A stretch of DNA of 64,000 nucleotides from CAVQBC01 sp963848415 (GCA_963848415.1 CAWKDN010000001.1:1240001-1304000); one strand, 5' to 3'; positions 1 to 12,628 are shown, counted from the stretch's first letter. A program made the numbers and translations. The notes: generated by a model not told the origin, from the sequence alone.

Positions 1-1
1 C

Positions 2-439
2 GGGATCGTCGATGGCGAAGTGCTCGCCCCTCCGCAGGCGACCGGCGAGCGGCCGTTCACGCTGACCGTGACCGAGCGCGACCTGACCGGCAACACGGTG
101 AGCACCACCAGCCGCGTGACGGCCCTGGCGGTGGACACCCGGCCGGCGCGGGCGCGCCCCTCGCGGCGCGTGATGTTTTCCGGCCGCGGCTTCACCGGCG
201 CCGGCCCGGTGTGGGCCCACTACGTCTTCGCCGACGCCCAGCGCCGTCGCGTGCGCCTCGCCGTCCCGCGCGGCCCGTGCGGGACCTTCCGCGTGCGCCG
301 TCGGCAGATGCCCATCCGGCGCCCGCGCACGGGTACGTGGACGCTGCAGGCCGACCAGCAGCGCTCCTACGCGCCGACGCCGGCCACCAACGTCTTCAGG
401 ATCAGCATCACGGTCACGCGCACGCCGCGCTCGCCGTAG
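2..439 (+). CDS. partial secreted/surface protein, paralogue of the next gene (5' end outside window)
   Basis: The frame is open from the left edge, so the true start lies outside the window; an internal GTG at 20 is probably not the start. The visible 145 residues are Thr/Arg-rich. The C-terminal ~95 residues align by eye with the end of the following gene: RARPSRRV ... GFTGAGPVWAHYVF ... GPCGTFRVRRRQMPIR matches RARPRSRV ... GFVPGQPAYLHIR ... GACGNVTKRLRYMPLR. Both end in a beta-rich segment finishing with ITxxRT. I do not recognise a named family. The pair looks like a tandem duplication of an immunoglobulin-like extracellular protein of unknown function. Confidence 0.6.
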   Translation, partial: GIVDGEVLAPPQATGERPFTLTVTERDLTGNTVSTTSRVTALAVDTRPARARPSRRVMFSGRGFTGAGPVWAHYVFADAQRRRVRLAVPRGPCGTFRVRRRQMPIRRPRTGTWTLQADQQRSYAPTPATNVFRISITVTRTPRSP

Positions 440-489
440 CGGCGCACTACTCTCCCGTTCCGTCAACCGATCCGGAGGTAGTCGTCATC

Positions 490-1176
490 GTGTCTCGCCG
501 ATCGTTCGCCGCGTTGCTGGGCGCCTCGGCCCTCGCCGCCCTCGCCGTGCCCGCCGCGGCACAGGCCCAGGCCGGCGTCATCTCCTCCACGCCGTGCGTG
601 CGCTCTGTCCCGGGCGTCGACACGTGGCAGGTCGCCGCGACGGGGCTGCGGCCCGGCGGCTTCGTCACCGTCCGCGCCGACGACCAGATCGTCGCCTCGG
701 GGACGGCCGACGCGGCGGGGACCCTGCCGGCCCAGCCCGCGAGCGGCCCGAGCATCAGCGACACCGACACCTACGAGCAGACCTTTTCGCTGGCAGCGAC
801 GGACGGCGCCACCACGACGGCCGCGGTCCCGCTGCCGGTCGTCCGCGTCGGCGTCAAGCTGCCGCGCCGCGCGCGCCCGCGCAGCCGCGTGAGCTACAAG
901 GTCTACGGCTTCGTCCCGGGCCAGCCCGCCTACCTGCACATCCGCAAGAACGGCCGCACGCTCGGGCGCTACAGCCTCGGCACGCCGGAGGGCGCCTGCG
1001 GCAACGTCACCAAGCGCCTGCGCTATATGCCGCTGCGCAACTTCCGCTACACGAGCTACGACTACTGGTTCTCCCAGAGCCGCCGCTTCGACCGCAACGC
1101 GACGCTGGCGCGCTACCAGATCACGATCTTCCGCACCTTCCGGCCGAGCTCGGCCGCGGCCACCGCGGTCGAGTAG
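490..1176 (+). CDS. secreted protein of unknown function, tandem paralogue of the upstream gene
   Basis: A 228-residue protein. The GTG start at 490 is chosen because GGAGG lies about 11 nt upstream (474-478) and because it gives a clean signal peptide: basic SRRS, a hydrophobic Ala/Leu stretch, then AAAQAQA as a likely cleavage region. The mature part has two beta-rich segments. The first (about 30-115) includes ATGLRPGGFVTVRADDQIVA, and the second (about 120-215) matches the C-terminus of the partial gene before it. Two cysteines near CVRS and GACG could pair after export. No enzyme motif is visible, so a cell-surface or secreted structural or binding role is only inferred. Confidence 0.75.
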   Translation: MSRRSFAALLGASALAALAVPAAAQAQAGVISSTPCVRSVPGVDTWQVAATGLRPGGFVTVRADDQIVASGTADAAGTLPAQPASGPSISDTDTYEQTFSLAATDGATTTAAVPLPVVRVGVKLPRRARPRSRVSYKVYGFVPGQPAYLHIRKNGRTLGRYSLGTPEGACGNVTKRLRYMPLRNFRYTSYDYWFSQSRRFDRNATLARYQITIFRTFRPSSAAATAVE

Positions 1177-1180
1177 CCCG

Positions 1181-3748
<2,568 letters not shown>

Positions 3749-3754
3749 GGTCTC

Positions 3755-3816
3755 CAGAGTCGAGAAATCTTAGTCAGGGAGACTGAGATCATAGCGGGCG
3801 GCGGGCCGACCTCCAA
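3755..3816 (-). promoter_or_regulatory. clpB promoter with operator-like repeats shared with dnaK
   Basis: On the minus strand, TTGGAG (3816-3811), 17 bp, then TATGAT (3793-3788) forms a good sigma-70-type promoter. Between it and the ATG lie heptamers, read on the plus strand: CAGAGTC (3755-3761), N7, CTTAGTC (3769-3775), then AGGGA and the inverted GACTGAG (3781-3787). The dnaK leader has the same CTNAGTC-N7-CTNAGTC arrangement. HspR, encoded nearby, is the obvious candidate, but the layout differs from the HAIR consensus CTTGAGT-N7-ACTCAAG, so the regulator is inferred. GGAG before the ATG is the ribosome site. Confidence 0.7.
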
Positions 3817-3874
3817 GGGTGCTCTCCAGCTCGACTTCGACGATCTTGCGCGCGGGCGATAGAACTCCGGCGCG

Positions 3875-5238
3875 ATGGCGAGCGACGACGACGACGACCT
3901 GCGCGGCGCGGTGGGCGGCCTGATGGGCCGCGCCCGCGAGGACCATGGCCGAGCTGGTCGCCTTCCCGTCGGTCGCCTCGCACGACCCGCAGCCGCCGGA
4001 GGCATGCGTCGCGGCGGCGGACTGGGTCGTGCGCGCCTTCGCGGCGGAGGGCCTACAGGACGTGCAGGCCGCGCCGACGCCGGACGGCAGCCTCGCGGTG
4101 CACGGCCACGCGCCCGGGCCGCCCGGCGCCCTGACCGTGCTCCTGTACTCCCACTACGACGTCCAGCCGCCGCTCGGCGACGCCCAGTGGCGCTCGCCGG
4201 TGTGGACGCTGACCGAGCGCGACGGGCGCTGGTACGGGCGCGGCGCGGCGGACTGCAAGGGCAACGTCGTCATGCACCTGACCGCGCTGCGGGCGCTGCG
4301 CGAGGCCGCCGGCGGGTTCCCGTGCGCGATCAAGGTCGTCTGCGAGGGCTCGGAGGAGATCGGGACCGGCGGCCTGGAGGCCTTCGTCGTCGAGCGGCCC
4401 GACGTGCTGCGCGCCGACACGATCCTGATCGCCGACGCGGGCAACTTCGCGGTCGGCGTCCCCACGCTGACCACCTCGCTGCGGGGGATGGCGATGGTCG
4501 ACGTGCGCGTCGAGGCGCTCGCCAGCGCCGTGCACTCGGGCAGCTTCGGCGGCCCCGCGCCGGACCCCGTCGCGGGGCTGCTGCGGATGCTCGCCTCGCT
4601 GCACGACGACGCGGGCACCCCGGTCGTCGACGGGCTCCCGGACGCGCCGCCGTGGGAGGGCGTCGAGTACCCCGAGGAGCGCTACCGCGCCGACGCGACC
4701 GTGCTCGACGGCGTCGGGCTGATCGGCGCCGGCTCGATCGCCGAGCGGCTGTGGTCACGCCCCGCGGTGACGGTGATCGGCCTCGACGTCCCGCCGATCG
4801 AGGGCGACCGCCTCCGTGCAGCCCCGCGCCGGCGCCCGGGTGAGCCTGCGGGTGCCGCCGGGGATGGCCGCCGACGCGGCCCAGGCGGCGCTGATCGAGC
4901 ACCTGCGGCGGCGCGTCCCGTGGGACCTTCGCTGCACCATCGAGCGGGTGGCGGCCGCCGACGGCTGGTCCACCGCCGCGGGCGGGCCGGCGACGGCGGC
5001 GATGCGCGCGGCGCTCGCGGACGCCTACGGGCGCGAGGCGACGACCCAGGGCCAGGGCGGCTCGCTGCCCTTGTGCACCGTGCTCGCCGAGAGCTATCCG
5101 GACGCCGAGATACTGATCTTCGGCGTCGAGGAGCCGCGCTGCCTGATCCACGCGCCGAACGAGAGCGTCGACCCTTCCGAGATCGAGCGGATCGCGCTCG
5201 CCGAGGCGCTCTTGCTGAGCCGCCTGGGTGAGCGTTAG
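3875..5238 (+). pseudogene. M20-family dipeptidase/peptidase, two frameshifts
   Basis: The three pieces together make one M20 metallopeptidase of about 450 residues. Piece 1 (from ATG 3875) reads LRGAVGGLMGRARED. Piece 2 continues in another frame (AELVAFPSVAS ...) to about 4805. Piece 3 is in the third frame (VQPRAGARVSLRVPPG ... to 5238). Zinc-site motifs are visible: YSHYDVQP, GRGAADCKGN, EGSEEIGTGG and a late HAPNESVD. Both shifts are in the same direction (one extra base or two missing, near 3943 and 4805). Translation from ATG 3945 would lose only about 23 N-terminal residues, but the second shift removes the C-terminal part of the catalytic domain. It is either a recent pseudogene or an assembly error. 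It is divergent from clpB. Confidence 0.8.
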
Positions 5239-5255
5239 CGCGCCAGAACCGTCGA

Positions 5256-5345
5256 CCGAGACGAGAAGTGCCTCATATCCGAGACTTTCTCGTACCACCC
5301 GAAGAAACCGCCCCGGCCGGGGCCCTCGCACCCCCTTACCGGCGG
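5256..5345 (-). repeat. ~90 bp intergenic repeat, copy A (GGTAAGGGG ... ACGAGAA-N19-TTCTCGT)
   Basis: Read on the minus strand it starts with CCGCCGGTAAGGGG (5345-5332), runs through a G-rich stretch and ends in the inverted repeat TACGAGAA-N19-TTCTCGTCTCGG (to 5256). A matching unit in plus orientation lies at 25776-25863 with the same blocks, the same 19-nt loop and nearly the same total length. Here it begins 17 nt after the hspR stop, in the direction of hspR transcription. It fills the gap between two convergent genes. It may be a structured 3' end, a terminator or a repeat family. Confidence 0.55.
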
Positions 5346-5361
5346 GGTTGACGTTCGACCG

Positions 5362-5804
5362 TCAGCGAGGCCGGCGCCGGCGCACCGCCACCAGCTCCGT
5401 CCGCGGCGGCGCCTCATAGCGCACGATCTCCGCCTTGACCTCGCGCTTGACCCGCTCGAGCTCGGCGATCTCCTCCTGCAGGCGCTCGGCGCGGCGCTCC
5501 ATCATCGCCAGCTTGCGGCCCATCCGCTCGAGCTGGGCCTCGAGCTCGAAGACCTGCTCCACGCCCGCCAGGTTCATGCCCTGCCGGCAGGTCATCTCCT
5601 GGATGCGGCGCAGGCGCTCGACGTCGGCGGCGGAGTACAGCCGCGTGCCCTTGGGCGAGCGCTGCGGCTCGATCAGCCCGCGCGCCTCGTACATGCGCAG
5701 CGTCTGCGGGTGCATCTCGGCCAGCTCGGCGGCGACGGAGATCATGAACACGCCGCGCTCGGACTCCACGCGCGCGGTCACCCGGGTCGTGCGGCGCGTG
5801 GCCA

Positions 5805-5805
<1 letters not shown>
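5362..5805 (-). CDS. hspR: MerR-family heat-shock repressor HspR
   Basis: 147 residues. The N-terminal MerR helix-turn-helix (about 18-85) is typical: GVFMISVAAELAEMHPQTLR, then MYEARGLIEPQRSPKGTR and YSAADVERLRRIQEM. It is followed by a long charged coiled coil (about 90-135) and a basic tail. HspR represses dnaK and clpB operons in actinobacteria, with DnaK as co-repressor. It is the last gene of the dnaK-grpE-dnaJ-hspR operon; its ATG overlaps the dnaJ stop as TGATG. The candidate target motifs are in front of dnaK and clpB. Confidence 0.93.
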
Positions 5806-6917
<1,112 letters not shown>

Positions 6918-6929
6918 CGGTTCGTCCTT

Positions 6930-7098
6930 CTAGATGATTGGTTCCACGGCCGCGCGGCCGGCTGGCGGATGGCCCGTGGATGCCGGACGGTGCCCGACCG
7001 AGGGCACAGTGGTGGTGCCACGGGCCCTCTGGGCGGGCGCCAACCGGCGCCGCGGGACGCCGCCAGACGGTCGTGGGGTCGTGGAACCACTCATCTAG
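6930..7098. repeat. CTAG-bounded inverted-repeat element, copy 1 (between grpE and dnaJ)
   Basis: 169 bp. The left end is CTAGATGATTGGTTCCAC and the right end is the near-perfect inverse GTGGAACCACTCATCTAG. Inside are nested arms: CTGGCGG with CCGCCAG, and GGGCAC with GTGCC. A closely related copy is at 21507-21709 and a short degenerate one at 16858-16904. CTAG at both ends could be a 4-bp target duplication, as for IS5-type elements, making this a MITE. The CTAG at 7095-7098 forms the grpE TAG stop. Open frames inside are not shared as protein and are rejected as genes. Confidence 0.8.
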
Positions 7099-7753
7099 GC
7101 CGCGACCACCACGCGCGCCGGCCGCAGCACGGCGCCGTTGACCCGGTAGCCCTGCTGGTAGACGAGCGCGACGGTGCCCGGCTCGGCGCCCTCGACGGGC
7201 TGCTGGGCCATCGCCTCGTGCTCGGTCGGGTCAAACGGCTCGCCCTCGGGCGAGAACGCCTCGACGCCCTGGCGGGCCAGCGCGCCCTGCAGCTCTGACT
7301 GGACCAGGCGGATGCCGTTGAGCAGCTCGCCCGGCTCGCTGCCGGCGGCCTCCTCCTCGGCGTGGCGCAGGGCCAGGTCGAGGTGGTCGAGCGCGGGCAG
7401 CAGCTCCTTGACCAGCCGGCCGGTCGCCCGGTCGGCGGCCAGCGCGCTGTCGCGCGCGACGCGCTTGCGGTAGTTGTCGAAGTCGGCCTGGGTGCGCTGG
7501 GCGAGCGCCAGGTACTCGGCGGCCTTGATCTCCGCCTCGTCGACCGGCTCGCCCGCGGGCGGCTCGGCCGGCGCGGCCGGCTCGCCGTCGATGACCTCGC
7601 CGTCGCGCGCGGCGGCCGCGGCCTCGGCGGCCACGTCGGCGGCCTCGGGCGCCTCGGCCTCGGGCTCGGACGGCCGTGCCGCGGCCGGCGTCTCGTCGGG
7701 CGCGGGGGCCGGCGCGGGCCGGCCCCCCTCCCGGTCGGTGACCTTGTCGGTCA

Positions 7754-7754
<1 letters not shown>
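7095..7754 (-). CDS. grpE: nucleotide exchange factor GrpE
   Basis: 219 residues. An acidic, Ala/Pro/Glu-rich N-terminal tail (about 1-75) precedes the coiled coil with QADFDNYRKRVARD. The C-terminal beta domain has FDPTEHEAM and VYQQGYRVNGAVLRPARVVVA, a family signature. It exchanges ADP for ATP on DnaK. The ATG overlaps the dnaK stop (TGATG), so the two are translationally coupled. The TAG stop lies inside the terminal CTAG of the repeat element, so the element either inserted exactly at the stop or donated it. Confidence 0.96.
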
Positions 7755-9682
<1,928 letters not shown>

Positions 9683-9695
9683 GTAGTGCGTGCTC

Positions 9696-9734
9696 CTTAG
9701 TCGAAAGATCTCAGTCGCGTTGGCGCAGATCTTA
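9696..9734 (-). promoter_or_regulatory. dnaK leader: -10 box and operator-like repeats shared with clpB
   Basis: On the plus strand, CTTAGTC (9696-9702), N7, CTCAGTC (9710-9716) forms a direct repeat 14 bp apart. The clpB region has CAGAGTC-N7-CTTAGTC with similar spacer letters (GAGAAAT against GAAAGAT). On the minus strand TAAGAT (9734-9729) is a plausible -10, overlapping the nth stop; no strong -35 is seen. The downstream repeat also overlaps the AAGGAG ribosome site. HspR is the likely binder, but this is inferred. Confidence 0.6.
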
Positions 9735-10424
9735 GCGGGTCGAGCGCGCGTACAGGCACATTCTCCGCAGGTCGCAGGCCGGACAGGCCGGGCGCTGGGC
9801 GTGACAGGTGCGCCGGCCGTGGCGCAGCAGGTTGACGTGCAGCTCGAGCTCGCCCCCGCGCGGGGTCAGGGCGAGCATCTCGTCGTGGAGCTCGGAGAAC
9901 GGCGCGCCGGGGCGGAAGAGCCCGAGCCGCGTGCCCACGCGCGAGACGTGGGTGTCGACCGGCACGTCGCGCTTGCCGTAGGCGAAGAGCAGCACGCAGG
10001 CCGCGGTCTTGCGCCCGACGCCGGGCAGCGCGGTGAGCTCGGCGCGGCCCTCGGCGACCGGCAGGCGGGCCAGCCGGCCGAGGTCCGGGGGATCGGGCAG
10101 CTCGCGCAGGATGGCCTGGAGGCGCTCGGACTTCTGGCGGTGCAGCCCGCCGGGCTGGATCGCCGCCTCGACGGCCTCGCGCGGGGCGTCGCGGACCGCC
10201 GCCCAGGACCCGAACCGCTCGCGCAGGCGCACGAACGCGACGTCGCGGTTGCGGTCGTTGGTCGACTGCGAGAGGACGGTGAGGATCAGCTCGTCGACCC
10301 CCTGGCCGTGCGGCGGCGCCACGGGCCGGCCATAGACGAGCCGCAGCCGGTCGCGGAGCGCCCGCACGCGGCGCGAGGACGGGCGCCGCCACTGCGACCG
10401 CGGGGCCGTCGGCTGCCGGGTCAT
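9732..10424 (-). CDS. nth: endonuclease III (Nth-type DNA glycosylase/AP lyase)
   Basis: 230 residues, typical length. The helix-hairpin-helix LPGVGRKTAACVLLFAYGK holds the catalytic Lys, followed by VPVDTHVSRV with the catalytic Asp. The C-terminal [4Fe-4S] motif C-x6-C-x2-C-x5-C is intact (CHAQRPACPACDLRRMC). It removes oxidised pyrimidines in base excision repair. I chose the ATG at 10424 rather than upstream starts because a TAGCCT -10 box (10438-10433) sits 8 nt before it, giving a leaderless transcript. Its stop abuts the dnaK -10. Confidence 0.93.
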   Translation of the reverse strand: MTRQPTAPRSQWRRPSSRRVRALRDRLRLVYGRPVAPPHGQGVDELILTVLSQSTNDRNRDVAFVRLRERFGSWAAVRDAPREAVEAAIQPGGLHRQKSERLQAILRELPDPPDLGRLARLPVAEGRAELTALPGVGRKTAACVLLFAYGKRDVPVDTHVSRVGTRLGLFRPGAPFSELHDEMLALTPRGGELELHVNLLRHGRRTCHAQRPACPACDLRRMCLYARSTR

Positions 10425-10432
10425 GGCGGCGG

Positions 10433-10442
10433 AGGCTACCGT
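10433..10442. promoter_or_regulatory. overlapping divergent -10 boxes of nth and the alpha/beta hydrolase
   Basis: AGGCTACCGT reads TAGCCT on the minus strand (10438-10433), 8 nt before the nth ATG. On the plus strand it reads TACCGT (10437-10442), 7 nt before GTG 10450. The two boxes share two base pairs, so polymerase can occupy only one direction at a time. Confidence 0.55.
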
Positions 10443-10449
10443 CCGGTCG

Positions 10450-11259
10450 GTGCGCGACCACGAGGCCGAGCTGGACGGATCCCCCGTCGCCTGGCGCAGC
10501 GCGCCGGGCGGCGATCCACCGGTGCTGTGGCTGCACGGCGTGCCCAACGCGTCGGAGATGTGGACGCCGTTCCTCGAGCGGGCGGGCGGGATCGCGGTCG
10601 ACCTGCCGGGTTTCGGGCGCAGCGGCAAGGGCGCGCGGCTGGACTACTCGATCGCGGGCTACGCGCGCTTCCTGGAGCGCTTCCTCGCCCACCTCGAGCT
10701 CGAGCGGGTGGCGCTGGCGATGCACGACTGGGGCGGCGTCGGGCTCGCGCTCGCCCAGCGCCGGCCCGAGCTCGTCAGCCGGCTGGTGGCGATCGACGTC
10801 GTGCCGTTCCTGCCGGGCTACCGCTGGCACCGGCTCGCGCGGCTGTGGCGTGCCCCCGTCGTGGGCGAGCTGGCGATGGGCTTCACCTCGCCCACGACCG
10901 CGCGGCTGGCGCTGCGCGGCGGGGGCGCCCCGCCGGTTCCGCCGGCGCTGCTGGAGCAGATGCTGCGTCACTTCGACCACGGCACCCAGCGAGCGACCTT
11001 GCGCCTGTATCGCTCCGCGGCGCCCGAGGCGCTGGCCGCGGCCGGCGCCGGGCTCGGGGCGGTCAACGCCCCCGCGCTGATCGTCTGGGGCGAACGCGAC
11101 CCCTACCTGCCCAGTGAGCTGGCGGGCCGGCTGGCGGCGGCGCTGGGCGGCCCCGCCGAGGCCGTCACGGTGCCGGGCGCCGGGCACTGGCCGTGGCTGG
11201 ACGATCCCGCGGTGGTGGACCGCGTGTGCGGCTTCCTGATCGAGGGCGTGCCGGCATGA
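10450..11259 (+). CDS. alpha/beta hydrolase (haloalkane dehalogenase/epoxide hydrolase-like)
   Basis: 269 residues from GTG 10450. An in-frame ATG at 10423 exists, but it overlaps the nth start codon and lies upstream of the -10 box TACCGT. The fold is clear: oxyanion-region HGVPNASEMW, nucleophile elbow MHDWGGVGLAL with Asp as nucleophile (the HDWG form of haloalkane dehalogenases and epoxide hydrolases, not a Ser hydrolase), VWGERDPYLP and the catalytic His in PGAGHWPWLDDP. The substrate cannot be told; a small hydrophobic epoxide or halide is the family expectation. No neighbour suggests a pathway. Confidence 0.85.
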   Translation: MRDHEAELDGSPVAWRSAPGGDPPVLWLHGVPNASEMWTPFLERAGGIAVDLPGFGRSGKGARLDYSIAGYARFLERFLAHLELERVALAMHDWGGVGLALAQRRPELVSRLVAIDVVPFLPGYRWHRLARLWRAPVVGELAMGFTSPTTARLALRGGGAPPVPPALLEQMLRHFDHGTQRATLRLYRSAAPEALAAAGAGLGAVNAPALIVWGERDPYLPSELAGRLAAALGGPAEAVTVPGAGHWPWLDDPAVVDRVCGFLIEGVPA

Positions 11260-11364
11260 GCAGGGAAAACCCTCTAACGTGCCCGCTCGCGACGGAGCGC
11301 GCACCAGCAGTGACCCGCCATCCCCACACGAGCCGGACGCCGTGCTCGCGGGTGGCCCCGAACC

Positions 11365-11853
11365 ATGTTCGTCCGACGTCCGCTCATCCCCGCCGTGCTG
11401 TCCGCGTGCGCGCTCCTGCTGGGGCTCGCCCCGGTCGCGGGCGCACGTGCCGAGTCGGCCGAGCGCGCCGTCGTGCGCGAGCTCAACGAGGCCCGCGCCG
11501 CGCAGGGGCTCGTGCGGCTCGACGCCCACCGGGCGCTCGCCCGCGCCGCCGACGCCCACACCGCCGACATGCTGCGCGCCGACTTCTTCGCCCACGAGTC
11601 CAGCAACGGCACCCCCTTCCACCGGCGCGTCCGGCGCTACCACGGCGCCCGCACCGTCGGGGAGAACATCGCGGCGCTCTCGCCCCGAGCGGGCGTGGCG
11701 GCCGAGGTCGTGCGGATGTGGATGAACTCGCCCCCGCACCGCGCGATCATCCTCGAGCGCGGGCTCGTGAAGGTCGGGATCGGCATGCGCACCGGCGAGC
11801 ATCAGGGCTCGCGCTCGGTGGTCGTGACGGCCGACTTCGCCTCCCGGCGCTGA
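11365..11853 (+). CDS. secreted CAP/SCP-domain protein
   Basis: 162 residues. A signal peptide (about 1-28; FVRRPLIPAVLSACALLLGL, then ARAES) is followed by one CAP domain. Visible motifs are ELNEARAAQGLVRL, HTADMLRADFFAHES, TVGENIAAL and MWMNSPPHRAIIL, with the His and Glu residues of the CAP cavity. Bacterial CAP proteins are exported; their biochemical role is mostly unsettled. TAACGT at 11275-11280 could be the -10 of a transcript with a ~78-nt leader. Confidence 0.88.
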   Translation: MFVRRPLIPAVLSACALLLGLAPVAGARAESAERAVVRELNEARAAQGLVRLDAHRALARAADAHTADMLRADFFAHESSNGTPFHRRVRRYHGARTVGENIAALSPRAGVAAEVVRMWMNSPPHRAIILERGLVKVGIGMRTGEHQGSRSVVVTADFASRR

Positions 11854-11880
11854 GCCGCCGCTCGCGCCGCCCGCGCGGGG

Positions 11881-11932
11881 TTGACACGCCGGTCGTCGCT
11901 GCCTAGCCTCGTTACCGTACATAACTGTATGG
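11881..11932 (+). promoter_or_regulatory. sigma-70-type promoter with TetR-like palindrome
   Basis: TTGACA (11881-11886), 17 bp, TAGCCT (11904-11909) is the best-formed promoter in the window. Over the expected start of transcription lies CCGTACA-TAAC-TGTATGG (11915-11932), a palindrome with one mismatch, in a typical repressor position. The shape resembles TetR-family operators. No TetR gene is nearby, so the repressor is unknown. Confidence 0.65.
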
Positions 11933-11948
11933 ATCGAGGTCGACGCCG

Positions 11949-12593
11949 ATGAAACTGCCCGACAGCGCTTACGCCGGCCGCCCCTGGCGCATCCACGAGC
12001 TCACCCCCGACTTCCGGCTGGAAGACGTGTGGGCGCTGCCGACGCCCGGCGGCCCGGACGACTTCCCGCGGCTGGTGGCGCAGATGACCTCGGGCCCACC
12101 GTCGGAGAGCGACTCCCGCCTGGCCCGCGCCCTGTGGGCGATCCGGTGGAAGCTCGGCGAGCTGCTCGGCTGGGACGACGCCCCCGCCGGCGACGCGCAG
12201 GCGCCGACGCTGCGCGACCGGTTGCCCGGGGACCTGCGCGACGGCCCGGCCGGCCCGGCCTTCGAGGAGGCGCCGTTCACGTCCGTCTACCTGCTCGAGG
12301 ACGAGTGGGCCGCCGAGATCGTCAACCGGACCGTCCACGGGGTCATGCACATCGGCTGGGTGCGCGACGAGGCCTCGGGCGGCTACCGCGGCGAGATGGC
12401 CGTCCTGGTGAAGGCCAACGGGCTGCTCGGGGCGGCCTACATGGCCGCCATCCGGCCGTTCCGGCACCTGATCGTCTACCCGCCGCTGATGCGTCAGATC
12501 GCGCGCGGCTGGCAGGCGGACGACAGCGAGGAGCGCCGCGCGGCCGCCGGCGAGCCGGGGCGGGCGGCGCGGCCCGCCGCGCAGAGCAGCTGA
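11949..12593 (+). CDS. DUF2867-family protein
   Basis: 214 residues, cytoplasmic, no signal peptide. Family features are the N-terminal DVWALPTPGGPDDFP and the C-terminal segment ending GLLGAAYMAAIRPFRHLIVYP, typical of DUF2867. The last ~25 residues are a low-complexity Arg/Ala tail. Function is unknown; the family often follows NAD-dependent epimerase genes, but none is here. GAGGT (11936-11940) precedes the ATG. Expression is probably controlled by the palindrome in its promoter. Confidence 0.8.
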   Translation: MKLPDSAYAGRPWRIHELTPDFRLEDVWALPTPGGPDDFPRLVAQMTSGPPSESDSRLARALWAIRWKLGELLGWDDAPAGDAQAPTLRDRLPGDLRDGPAGPAFEEAPFTSVYLLEDEWAAEIVNRTVHGVMHIGWVRDEASGGYRGEMAVLVKANGLLGAAYMAAIRPFRHLIVYPPLMRQIARGWQADDSEERRAAAGEPGRAARPAAQSS

Positions 12594-12607
12594 GCCCCGC
12601 GGCGGCC

Positions 12608-12628
12608 GGGGGGCGGGCTGCCCGCCCC
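12608..12628 (+). terminator. GC hairpin after the DUF2867 gene
   Basis: GGGGGCGGG, loop CTG, CCCGCCCCC: a perfect 9-bp stem 15 nt after the stop. There is no T-run after it, so termination is likely but not certain. Confidence 0.45.

Noticed and set aside
3755..3787. Canonical HAIR or CIRCE operator at clpB
   Set aside because: Neither CTTGAGT-N7-ACTCAAG nor TTAGCACTC-N9-GAGTGCTAA is present; the actual repeats are direct, so only a HAIR-like role is proposed.
3875..4843. 322-codon frame beginning at ATG 3875 as an intact gene
   Set aside because: After the first ~23 residues it is Arg/Ala-rich noise; the peptidase motifs continue in other frames, so this is the frameshifted M20 gene.
5346..5355. 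TTGACG as a plus-strand -35 box
   Set aside because: No -10 box at a suitable distance; the downstream sequence is the end of hspR on the other strand.
6938..7141. Open frame inside repeat copy 1 (and a similar one in copy 2)
   Set aside because: The two copies do not keep the same protein over their length because of length differences, and the DNA is dominated by palindromes; noncoding is the better reading.
9697..11922. 741-codon minus-strand frame
   Set aside because: It runs across the nth gene, the hydrolase and the CAP gene in frames that are not theirs; no recognisable domain and no plausible start.
12608..12628. CRISPR or tandem repeat
   Set aside because: Single GC hairpin only; no repeated unit with spacers anywhere in the window.
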